From: Pseudorasbora parva
Taxonomy: Eukaryota; Chordata; Actinopteri; Cypriniformes; Gobionidae
Assembly (NCBI RefSeq): GCF_024679245.1
Contig: NC_090191.1
Location: 565,001-629,000 of the forward strand
Direction: 5' to 3'
DNA length: 64,000 nucleotides
In this document: piece by piece, positions 55,142 through 64,000 of the stretch
Position numbering within the stretch: position 1 is the first letter of the stretch
Layout of the letters: each line of letters begins with the position of its first letter
Notes under the pieces: model-generated
The model's database searches: none
Seen by the model: only the letters and a program-made list of their open reading frames with translations
Told to the model about the DNA's origin: nothing
Position numbers and translations under genes: made by a program

Positions 55142-57484
55142 TTACGAGAGTACCTGTGCCCCAACTGTAGATGCCAGGTCTAGTTCGTAGAACCTGACGA
55201 AGGTTAATGTAGACGACCATCCGGCTGCGTTGCAAATATCATGGAGGGAAGCCCCCGACAAAAGTATTTTCGAAGCAGCCATACCCCTGGTAGAATGCGC
55301 CCGGACAGCCAGTGGAGACGGCTGCCCGGCCGCCTCGTAAGCAAGTGAAATGGCCTCGACCACCCACTTGCTCATCCTCTGCTTAGATACTGGGGCCCCT
55401 TTCTTAGGGGGACCGAAACAGACAAACAGCTGATCAGTTTTCCTCCACAGGGCAGCTCTGTGGACATAAGTATCTAGTGCTCTAACAGGGCACAGCAGAT
55501 TTAATCTTTCCTGGTCTGACGTCGTGAAAGGAGGAGGACAGAACGCTTGAAGAGTAATGGGGCCCCGTGGGCTCGTAGGAACCTTGGTGACATAACCCGG
55601 CCTGGGATGCAGAAAGGCTTTCACCATCCCCGGCGCAAACTCTAGACATGAGGGCCCTACAGACAGGGACTGAATATCTCCTATTCTTTTGAGAGATGAA
55701 ATAGCCAAAAGGAATATAGTCTTGAGGGTGAGGAACTTATCCGAAACCTCCTCCAAGGGTTCAAACGGAGGCTCGGACAAGCCCCGCAAAACAATGGCTA
55801 AGTCCCATGCTGGGACCCTCGAGTGCATAACAGGCCTCAACCTTAAAGTGCCACGGAGGAAACGTGTAATCAGAGGGTGTCTTCCCAAAGACACTCCACC
55901 CAAAGGGACGTGGAAGGCACCCAAGGCCGCCACGTACACCTTTATTGTGGAGGGGGTCAACCCTGCCGAGAACCTTGCCTGCAGAAACTCCAGCACTGTA
56001 CCAACCGGGCAGTTAACTGGGTCCCACTGGCGTTCTCTGCACCATGCTGAGAAAAGTTTCCATTTCAGAGCGTACAGTTTCCTCGTGGACGGAGCTCTGG
56101 AGTGGAGGATGGTCTCTACGACCTCGGCCGAGAGACCTTCCTCTATGAGCCTAGCCCCCTCAGAGGCCAGGCCCACAGTTTCCACATCTCTGGGCGTGGG
56201 TGCAGGAATCTCCCGCCCGCCTGAGAGAGTAGATCCCTCCTGGTCGGAATCTCCATCGGAGAGCCTTCCAGGAGAGATATCAGGTCCGAAAACCATACTC
56301 GGGTCGGCCAGTACGGAGCCACTAGAAGTACCTGGGCCCCGTCCCGGCGTACCCTCTCCAGAACTCCTGGAAGCAAGACAATCGGGGGGAAGGCGTACAG
56401 AGGTAGCCTCGGCCACTCCTGTACCATGGCATCCAACCCCAGCGGGGCTGGATGGGTCAGAGAAAACCACTGCGGGCAGTGAGAATTCTCCGCCGAAGCA
56501 AATAGGTCTATTTCTGCTCTCCCATATACCTTCCATAGGAGCTCCACCACCTCTGGGTGGAGTCTCCATTCCCCGGGCCTCAGCCCCTGCCTCGACAGGC
56601 TGTCCGCTTCCTGATTCAGGACCCCCGGGATATATACTGCTCTGATCGACAGTAATTTCCCTTGGGCCCACAGGAGGATCCGATGTGCCAATTTGTCCAA
56701 TGGACGGGACCTCAGACCCCCCTGATGATTTATATAGGCGACCACCGATGTGTTGTCTGACCTGACTAGCACATGGTGGCCCCTGAGGTCGGGCAGGAAC
56801 TGTTTCAATGCAAGAAACACTGCGAGCATCTCTAGCCGAATTATGTGCCAGTGCCGCTGATGTTCCTGCCATAGACCCTGGGATGAGCGACCGCTCATTG
56901 AGCTTGGCCACCGAGCGATTTAGTAGACGCAGATCTAATATCGGGCGTAAGCCCCCATCCTTCTTCGGCACGATGAAGTAACGGCTGTAAAACCCAGACT
57001 CCCTGCTGGGAGGGGGAACCCTCTCTATAGCCCCTTTTTGCAGGAGTGTCTCTACTTCCTGTGCCATTACCAGAGCCTGCTCCGGGCCCACCTCTGTAGG
57101 TAGGACACCGCTGAAAGGAGGTGGCCGACTTTTGAATTGAATGGCGTACCCCCTTTCTATTATCTGCAGGACCCAATGAGATATATTTGATAGACGTTTC
57201 CACTCGTCTAGAAAATCTACTAAGGGAACCAGCCTCTCGAGGCTGGCCTCTGGTGTACTTTGAGCAACAAGCACAGTGCCCTGAAGCGGCGAACCGGCAG
57301 GGAACGACTGACTTGACTGCTCGGGGGCCCCCCGAGGGGGGCGCGGACCACCCTCGGGTGGCCCGCGGAGACCGACTGCGCCCCGGCATTGCGGCGGGGT
57401 TGGTAGCGCGGCCCCCAGAGGGTGCCGCAGGGAAACGGGTACCGTTGGCAGGGGTAAACACCGTTTCCCTACGGGGGGAACCAC
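55142..57484 (-). pseudogene. DIRS pol: truncated RT fused to tyrosine recombinase frame
   Basis: 780 open codons, but not one natural protein. The N-terminal part has the start of a DIRS reverse transcriptase (YFIVPKKDGGLRPILDLRLLNR). At about 56915 the sequence jumps, with loss of the palm including the catalytic Asp-Asp box, to the RNase H region read in the wrong frame. From about residue 440 on, a tyrosine recombinase is in frame: catalytic Arg 600 (SLKRIGD), His 730 and Arg 733 (HSTRG), and Tyr 766 (FVRFYELDL), ending at 55142. The recombinase, which would insert the circular DNA, looks intact. Confidence 0.85.
56143..56898 (-). pseudogene. DIRS RNase H region, separate frame
   Basis: 251 open codons in another frame than the flanking RT and recombinase: SSQGLWQEHQRHWHII, LEMLAVFLALKQFLP, HHVLVRSDNTSVVAYINHQG, then EADSLSR. 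These match DIRS-type RNase H after its first catalytic Asp strand, which is lost in the upstream deletion. It overlaps the 780-codon frame; this is the real coding frame in this part. Confidence 0.8.
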
Positions 57485-57509
57485 CCTCAGCGTCCTGACG
57501 CTTCTGGCG

Positions 57510-58988
57510 TCAGGAACGCTTTGACGAGGCCTTCTTGGTGATCAGGACTGTCCTCAGATCAGCCCTGCCCCTCGAAGGCCTCGTCTGAGAGCGCCGCCCC
57601 TCGTCCCCGCGCTGAGGGGGAGTTCGGGTAGCGACGCTCTGCTTCTGTTTTGCCCTGTGCGAGGCGCTCGTACTCGGTTTGGGCTGCTTGATGTCAGCAG
57701 CAGCCCCAGGGACCTGAACCCTGAGAGGGAGAAACTGCTTGAGCGCCGCAGCTTGCTTTTTGTCCTCCTGGAACCTCTCGGTGACAGTATGGACTGCGTC
57801 ACCGAAGAGGCCTCCAGGAGAAAGCGGCGCATCCAGCAGAAAAGCTTTCTCCCTCTCTTTGATGTCAGTGGGGTTCAACCATAAGTGCCTCTCCGTGGCC
57901 ACCAGGGCTGCCATAGAGCGGCCCACACATCTGGCCGTCTCCTTGGTGGCCCGGAGAGCTAAATCGGCTGACGAACGAAGTTCAGTAATAATATCTCCCC
58001 CCACTGCATCACTACTGTCCAGATCCCTCAGCAGGTCAGCCTGGTATGCCTGCACTATTGCCATAGTGTGCAGGCACACAGCCGCCTGACCCGCTGCCGA
58101 GTACGCTTTGCCCACCAACGCCGACGTTGTTTTTAGAGGTCTGGTGGGCAAAGACGGGGCTTTAAGGGAAGATGCCGAGCAAGGCGAGAGATGGCTCGCG
58201 AGCGTCTCTTCAACCTTTGGCATCGCCCCATACCCATACTGTTTCAGCCCAGCGATGTTACTATAGACCGAAGTCTGTGGGCTGAAAACACGGTATGATG
58301 CCGGTCTCTTCCACGATCTTGCCACCTCAGTGTGCAAGTCGTGAAAGAACGGCAAGCCCCGCCGCTGAGGCTCTGAAGCGCGAGAAGGCAGGAATCTCTC
58401 GTCTAATTTACTTGCACGCTTTCTTCCTGCCTCATATCTCTCGGTTGGCCAGTCGATGTTAAGCCTGGCCACCGCTCGCGTCAGAACCTCAACGAGCTCC
58501 TCGCATGCAGGGGACTGAAGTGGCGAGTCTTCAGTCTTGATGCTTTCAACGTCCACCTCCTCAGAGCTGGACAGATGAAGCACCGGCGACTCTCTCAGGG
58601 GGGAAGAAACCGCCACGCGTGCTTCCATGCCCCGAGAAGAGCCGCTGGATGGTGCAGGTGAGGGCAGAGATAAGGCAGCGCCCATCTCTAACCCCTCTGC
58701 AACATCCAATTGTGATCCCCACGACTGCAGCCTCCGCTCCGCCTCGGCGGCAGCGGGACCAGAGCCGCGGGGAACACGAGCCGAGGCACCCTCCTCGAAG
58801 AGTGCCCGGCGGGAGCGCAGCGTTCTCAGCGGTAGTCTCTCGCAATGCTCGCAAGCAGCCCCCTCGAGGGCTGCCTGGGCATGCTGCGCTCCCAAGCATG
58901 CAACACAGAGAGAGTGTGTATCCCCACCCGTGATGTAGCGTGGGCAGGGAGGAACACACTTCCTGAAATTGCTGCTTTCACTCGCCAT
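57510..58988 (-). CDS. DIRS ORF1 (gag-like)
   Basis: 492 codons, intact. The N terminus has a Cys/His cluster (CPRYITGG, then HSLCVACLG, HA and CEHC), a long Ser/Glu-rich central part and a basic C terminus (RAKQKQSVATR, ITKKASSKRS). Such proteins occupy the gag position in vertebrate DIRS elements. It starts about 165 bp downstream of the TATA-like motif in the right terminal repeat and ends 26 bp before the pol frame. Confidence 0.8.
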   Translation of the reverse strand: MASESSNFRKCVPPCPRYITGGDTHSLCVACLGAQHAQAALEGAACEHCERLPLRTLRSRRALFEEGASARVPRGSGPAAAEAERRLQSWGSQLDVAEGLEMGAALSLPSPAPSSGSSRGMEARVAVSSPLRESPVLHLSSSEEVDVESIKTEDSPLQSPACEELVEVLTRAVARLNIDWPTERYEAGRKRASKLDERFLPSRASEPQRRGLPFFHDLHTEVARSWKRPASYRVFSPQTSVYSNIAGLKQYGYGAMPKVEETLASHLSPCSASSLKAPSLPTRPLKTTSALVGKAYSAAGQAAVCLHTMAIVQAYQADLLRDLDSSDAVGGDIITELRSSADLALRATKETARCVGRSMAALVATERHLWLNPTDIKEREKAFLLDAPLSPGGLFGDAVHTVTERFQEDKKQAAALKQFLPLRVQVPGAAADIKQPKPSTSASHRAKQKQSVATRTPPQRGDEGRRSQTRPSRGRADLRTVLITKKASSKRS

Positions 58989-59297
58989 TTCTATCTATTT
59001 ATTTTCTCTTTTCTTTGTTAATATAGGAATATTTAACAAAAAGGGTGGAAAATCTCTGATAAAAGACAGACAAAAACACCAAATAGACAGACAGGTTCAC
59101 ACAGATCGCTTGCTGAAGGCGCAGAAGCTAGTTCCTGTTTGTTTTCACGGACGCTTTATAGCTTCCGGTCGATGACGTCATCACGCCGACGATCGATCTT
59201 TTTTCCGATGGAATGGTTCTACAGGCGCTTCACGACGCATTAACGCAGAGGCGTTCTCACAGCGTTTCGACGCAGCTCGAGTTCCCCGAAAGGGAAC

Positions 59298-60099
59298 TAC
59301 TCCAGCATATGCTAAAAATGTTAAACTGTCTGTATTTATTATCTTTTATTTATATTTCTTATAATATTTCTGACCTAGGCCTATTTTGTGTTTAACAAGT
59401 TGTTTTTGAAATAAAGCTGTGTAGGAATATGTATATTCCAGCACAACAAAGCATCCCCTCTCCGAAACCTGAACCGATCATAAAACCAATCAAGGATACA
59501 TCAACTGGCCCAAAGACAACATCTCTCCCCCTTTATCTGCGTTATCTCAAAACCAGCACAAGGACAAGATGAGTCACATGACGTTTATTGCCGACAGGCA
59601 TACATTCAAATTGTTATCAGGACACAGAGCCGCTAAGAGCTTTTCGAAGGCTCGAAATCAACCCTGACACCATCCAGGACACCCCCCCCCCCTTTTCTTG
59701 ACCCGTGCATTCCAAAGGCTCTTTGAACATCACACAAAGACCTCACACCAATGCAGACATGAGGAGTTGACTTAAACCAAAGATTCAATAACATGAATTA
59801 ATCCACCCAATTTAAACATATACCAAGGTATTATGTATATTTTCCTGTGACTTAAAGTTTCACTGTATGCGAGACATGTATTACATATGAATCTTTACTA
59901 TCTCCTACTCCCATCATGGGAATAGCAAGCTGTTTAATGTCTATGTGATGGATAAATGATTCTCGTCATTTTGATGCAAGGTAAATTTGTGTAAAATGTG
60001 ATCACAATAGTAAAGTTGGGTCCTTAAAAGTGTATAATCAGACATTACACTAGTGATATGCATGAACAGGAGATGTGTGCCCCAACCCCCCCCCCCCCC
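59298..60099. other. Unit 3 sequence upstream of L2 ORF1
   Basis: Matches 18911-19711 of unit 1. A poly-C run lies at about 59681-59692 and another at about 60086-60099. Possibly the 5' UTR of the L2 element; no gene is called. Confidence 0.4.
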
Positions 60100-60961
60100 A
60101 TGTCTTCTTCTCCTGTCATTGTCACTTGCACTGCATGCTACATGTTTAGCATATCTATCTCCGTTGGCAAACAGGGCTTCACATGTGATAAATGTAAGGA
60201 ATTAATCAGGCTGACGGAGATTTCAGATTTAGAGACACGCATCCAAGCTTTATGTGAGAGTAGTGAGAATGTAACAGCTTTAGATACTGCTTTGGATGCG
60301 ACTAGCTTAGTGAACACTCATTGTTTGGTTCCGGCTGAGGCCGCGCAGCAGGGCTGGGTGACGATGAGAAAGCATAGTCGCGGATCAAAAAACCACTCTT
60401 CCGTTCCGATTAGAACATCAAACAGGTTCTCCCCACACAGTGACGCACCCACCGAGGATCCTGTTGAAAGTGCCCTAGTTATTGGCGATTCAATTACACG
60501 GAATGTGAAAATAGAGACACCAGCCACCATAGTCACATGTTTATCGGGAGCCAGAGCGCCTGACATCAAAGCAAATTTAAAAGTGCTGGCTTAAGCTAAT
60601 CGTAAATTCTCTAAGATTATTATTGATGTATTCGAACACTAATGATGTTCGACTTCGCCAGTCGGAGATCACCAAAATTAACATTAAAGAGGTGTGTAAA
60701 CTCGCAAGTACGATGTCAAAGGCCGTATTTTTCTCTGGTCCTCTCCCTGCGAAAAGGAGTGATGAAATAGTTAGCAGATTATCATCACTCAATGGCTGGT
60801 TGTCTAAGTGGTGTCTGCAAAATAACATAGGTTTCATAGACAATTGGAAAAGTTTTTGGGGCAGACCTGACCTGTTGAAGATAGACGGCATTCATCCCTC
60901 CTGGGCTGGTGCTGCTCTTCTCTCTAGTAATTTGGCACATAGTCTTAAAGCTAAACCTTGA
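60100..60961 (+). pseudogene. L2 LINE ORF1, unit 3 copy
   Basis: The best-preserved ORF1 of the three: open from upstream of 60100 to the shared TAA at 60592-60594, with an intact zinc motif (C-x2-C, then FTCDKC), coiled segment and GDSITRN. The second part, with DGIHPS, continues at 60623-60961 in another frame. Confidence 0.78.
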
Positions 60962-61179
60962 CTCACTGGGGCCCAGGTCAGGAAGCAGACAAACTGGCTA
61001 AACCAACCGTCTGCTAGCTGTCTCACGTCACCAAAGTCAGCTAAATCCCAGCACATAGAGACTCTTTCACCTAGATATTATCATATAGAGACTGTGTCTG
61101 TTCCCCGAATTAGTAAATACAAAAAACCATAACCAACCGTAAAAATTTAATTGATGTCCAACAAATAAACAACAGATAT

Positions 61180-62619
61180 AATACGGATGAACAATTGATA
61201 AAGCTTGGGTTGCTGAATATTCGATCCCTTTCGCCAAAAACGCTTGTTGTCAATGATATGATTATAGATCATAACTTAGATGTGCTGTGTTTGACAGAAA
61301 CCTGGCTAAAACCTGACGATTACATTACTTTAAATGAGTGCACCCCCCGAGATTATTGTTACAAACATGAGCCACGTCTGAAAGGTAAAGGGGGAGGTGT
61401 TGCTGTAATTTATAATAATATTTTCAGTATTACTCAGAAGTCTAGTTTCAAATATAATTCCTTTGAAGTTTTGGTGCTTTATGTAACGCTGTGTAGTGTA
61501 AATGATAAATCCCGTTTGACATTTCTGTTGGCTACTGTATACAGGCCACCAGGGCACAATACAGACTTTATCAAAGAATTTGCTGGTTTTGTATCGGAGT
61601 TAGTATTAGCTGTAGATAAAGTACTAATTGTTGGGGATCTTAATATCCACGTAGACAATGAAAAAGACGCATTGGGATTGGCATTTAGAGACATTCTAAA
61701 CTCTATTGGAGTTAGACAACACGCATCGGGACCCACTCATCGCCTTAATCATACTTTAGATCTAATAATGTCACATGGAATAAATGTTACCTAATATCAT
61801 GTATACTTAATTTACCTAAGGTTGCAAAGCCATCCCCTCGCTTCAAATATGGCAGGACGATAACCGCTGCGACTAAAGATTGCTTTGTCCATAATCTTCC
61901 TCATCAGTTCCATCTCCTCAGCATTACAGATAGCCAAGAGGAACTTGATGCTGCAACAGAAACTATTGACTCTCTCTTTACTAGCACTTTAGACATAGTT
62001 GCTCCCCGGCGCTTAAAGAAGATTAAAGCAAATAATCCAACGCCGTGGTACAACGAGCACACTCGGGCCCTAAAAACAGCAGCCAGAAAAATGGAGCGCA
62101 GCTGGAAGAAAACAAAACTGGAGGTTTTTCGCAATTTGTAGAAAGAGAGCATGATGGCATATAGAAAGGCCATAAAAACTGCTAGATCTGCTTATTTCTC
62201 AACTCTTTTAGAAGAAAACAAACAGAACCCTAAGTATGTATTCGATACAGTGGCTAAATTATCAAAAAATAAAGCTTCAGCTTCTGACGTTTGTAAACAA
62301 CACAGCAGTAATGACTTTATGAACTTCTTTACTAGTAAGATTGATAATATTAGGAAAAAAATTATAACCATGCAGCCGTCTATTACAGTATCACTTCAGA
62401 CAGAGCACTGTAGTGTCACTGAGGAAAAATTACACTCATTCACTACTATAGGAGGAGAAGAATTGGCTAAACTTGTTAAATCATCAAAATCAACAACCTG
62501 TATGCTTGACCCTATACCGACTAGGCCATTAAAAGAGATACTTCCAGAGGTCATAGATCCTCTGCTTAATATCATTAATTCATCTTTGAAATTAGGATAT
62601 GTACCGAAAACTTTTAAGT
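61180..62619 (+). pseudogene. L2 LINE ORF2, unit 3 copy, truncated
   Basis: The endonuclease is open at 61195-61794 ([25 protein letters not shown]). A roughly 46-bp deletion at about 61788 (aatgttacctaat) removes the SDH motif. TAG at about 62139 is shared with unit 2. The reverse transcriptase start is open from 62151, but the sequence ends at 62619 where another element begins. Confidence 0.82.
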
Positions 62620-64000
62620 GGCACTGCATGAAAAAAGGTGTATCCGGACCCGTATACTCCTGTATACACTGCTGAAATTCGGAAGAATCCGGGAGTATAC
62701 TGGCCGGATAGGTCAAATTCCATGGATCGGTATATATCCGTATACATCCGGAATGATACCAAATCGGATGTATGTTGTGGCCGTATACTTCCATGCTACA
62801 GCCATTTGTTGCCATGGCAAGTAATCCCATCAGGTTTTTTCAGGAGACACTTTCACACCTCTGAGCAGCTTTGCCTCCCATCCCCTATTGCCCTATCAAC
62901 TCAAACTGGATTGGTTGTTCTTTTAAAACCACTCCCAAAACCCAAACTGCTATTGGAGGACAGGGCACATTGAAAACCCAGTAAAGTGATTTTATTGGTT
63001 ACTTTTAAAACTTAGCCCACCCAAGGCCTTATAGTTTAGTGATTTGATTGGTTATAGGTCAGCTATGCAGATACTGCTCATACACCATAAGCCCCACCCC
63101 CCAAAGGAAAAATACACACAAAAAACAATTTAGGAAAATATGGAATATTTATTAAGGTACATAAAAAATTACCAAGAGCATTTTAAACAAGCAAAAGAAT
63201 AGAATGGAGAAACAAAAACAAGTGAACAAAATGTATTTAAAAGGGATGAAAATGTAAAGAACAAAATAAAATAAAAATAAAGGCATTTAAAAGGAACAAA
63301 TAAACAATATAAATATAACTATATAAAATAAACATACGTTAAAATGAAAGGGTAAAAAAGGCATGAAAAATAAAATTAACACAACATATTTAAAAGTTGG
63401 CGATATAAAGAAATAAATACACAGTGTATCTAAAAATGTAACATTATAAAATGAGACAAATGTAAACATTATAAAATTAGAACCAGAATGTTAAAAAAAG
63501 GTTATAAAATATACATAAATGTTCTAAGTAAACAATAAAAATAAGTGAAAAAAAAAACTCCCAAAGAGCATTGTAAACATATATTATAAAATGAATGGGG
63601 GGAAAAAAGTGAGCAAATTCTATTTAAAGGACGGCGATGTAAAGGAATAAAAGAAAAAAAATGCATATAATATATGTTCTAAGTAAACAATATATATATA
63701 AGTGGAAACATTTCCAAAGAGCATTGTAAAAATACATTATAATGATGCACTGATGATGTGACGTGTAGCATGGGTCAGCCTCTAGTCTGGTTCGTAGCAC
63801 TTGGCAGAGCGCAGACAACCGTGGTTCTGTTTGGTGGAGACCTCACTGGCCTTCCATCAACAACAGCATCATCTTTATCAGACATCTGCTCTATTGTTGC
63901 GTTCCCTCACAGGTCTCTTTCTGCGTTAGCTTGTACAACCCTGGACCTGGTCTCCAGCAACTGCAAAACATGACAGTAATTTAACCACTAAAACACAGAC
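62620..64000. mobile_element. Start of an unidentified insertion
   Basis: Begins abruptly inside the L2 element (ggcactgcatgaaaaaaggt). 62635-62790 is full of atccgg/gtatac motifs in both orientations that can pair (tatccggacccgtatactcc with cgggagtatactggccggat). 62800-63110 is moderately GC-rich. 63120-63770 is very A-rich on this strand, with a degenerate repeat of 153 bp (ccaaagagcattgtaaa at 63561 and 63714). On the minus strand 63975-63770 has a short open stretch (LLETRSRVVQANAERDL, a stop, then MSDKDDAVVDGRP to a stop) followed by the T-rich region, which could be a last exon with a 3' UTR. No family was recognised and the right end is outside the window. Confidence 0.4.

Larger units (their letters stand above)
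54733..59297 (-). mobile_element. DIRS-like tyrosine-recombinase retrotransposon
   Basis: 4565 bp, inserted in unit 3 at aac/tactcc (units 1 and 2: gataaactactcc). There is no target duplication; only AAC is shared between target and element end, as expected for recombinase-mediated insertion. Inverted terminal repeats of about 150 bp (54779-54929 and 59130-59275) are flanked by different outer tips. Genes run on the minus strand: gag-like ORF1 (58988-57510), then a reverse transcriptase/RNase H/recombinase region (57484-55142). Both terminal repeats contain a TATA-like motif (59154-59160 in the coding direction). The reverse transcriptase core is deleted, so the copy is not autonomous. Confidence 0.9.
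47131..62619. repeat. Segmental triplication, unit 3 (interrupted)
   Basis: Homology with unit 2 runs from 47131 to cttttaagt at 62619, where new sequence begins in the middle of the L2 reverse transcriptase. Private insertions are at 50724-51362, 53079-54537 and 54733-59297. The remainder of the unit, if present, lies beyond the window. Confidence 0.88.

Noticed and set aside
55689..56645. 318-codon plus-strand frame
   Set aside because: It lies antisense to the DIRS recombinase and RNase H coding frames and is a shadow of their GC-rich codons.
63287..63818. Short minus-strand frames rich in Phe, Ile and Tyr
   Set aside because: They arise from the A-rich (T-rich on the minus strand) tract, and no start or domain is convincing.

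Overview
The window is vertebrate nuclear DNA, almost certainly from a teleost and most likely a cyprinid. The evidence is the C-terminal exons of a fish-type NLR immune receptor (174-bp LRR exons plus a PRY/SPRY-B30.2 exon), L2-clade LINEs with an esterase-like ORF1, a DIRS tyrosine-recombinase retroelement, a Ty3/gypsy element, hAT/BED relics, and TTA-, TAA- and TTAA-targeting DNA transposons. There is no bacterial gene organisation. Most of the DNA is transposon-derived, and the NLR exons on the minus strand are the only host-gene coding sequence I recognise.

Layout. 1-1526 is a tandem array of twelve tRNA-like units. 1527-6799 is a patchwork of DNA-transposon relics, microsatellites, a CpG-dense block, a BED-finger hAT relic and a LINE 3' end. 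8037 down to 6800 holds the last three exons of the NLR gene (LRR, 47-nt linker, B30.2), whose splice phases fit. 8228-10770 is a DNA transposon with a TTA target duplication, and 10774-13412 is further repeat DNA.

From 13413 the window is a tandem triplication: unit 1 (13413-33820), unit 2 (33821-47130) and unit 3 (47131 to 62619, where it is interrupted). Each unit carries, in order, a TTA-type DNA transposon, one intact 174-bp LRR exon on the minus strand, about 3 kb of non-coding sequence and a broken L2 LINE on the plus strand. The units are told apart by later insertions. Unit 1 has a complete gypsy element with two 770-bp LTRs that look identical (22149-30276). Unit 2 has a TTAA-flanked element with a 30-copy minisatellite (45490-46747). 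Unit 3 has a TAA-flanked MITE (50724-51362), a second TTAA element with THAP and zinc-binding exons (53079-54537) and a DIRS element (54733-59297). The sister units act as empty sites that define these insertions.

How the parts relate. The three LRR exons lie in transcription order ahead of the 3' LRR and B30.2 exons. All begin and end in the same phase, so the duplication could have lengthened the LRR array of one NLR without breaking its frame. The N-terminal FISNA/NACHT exons are not in the window. The most unusual signals are: (1) the gypsy LTR contains, next to an unspliced leader, a second copy of that leader from which two GT-AG introns have been removed exactly; and (2) the TTAA element in unit 3 carries convergent remnants of a THAP domain and of a W-C-x-C-G-x-C zinc-binding protein. 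All readings are by eye; no alignment or database search was run.
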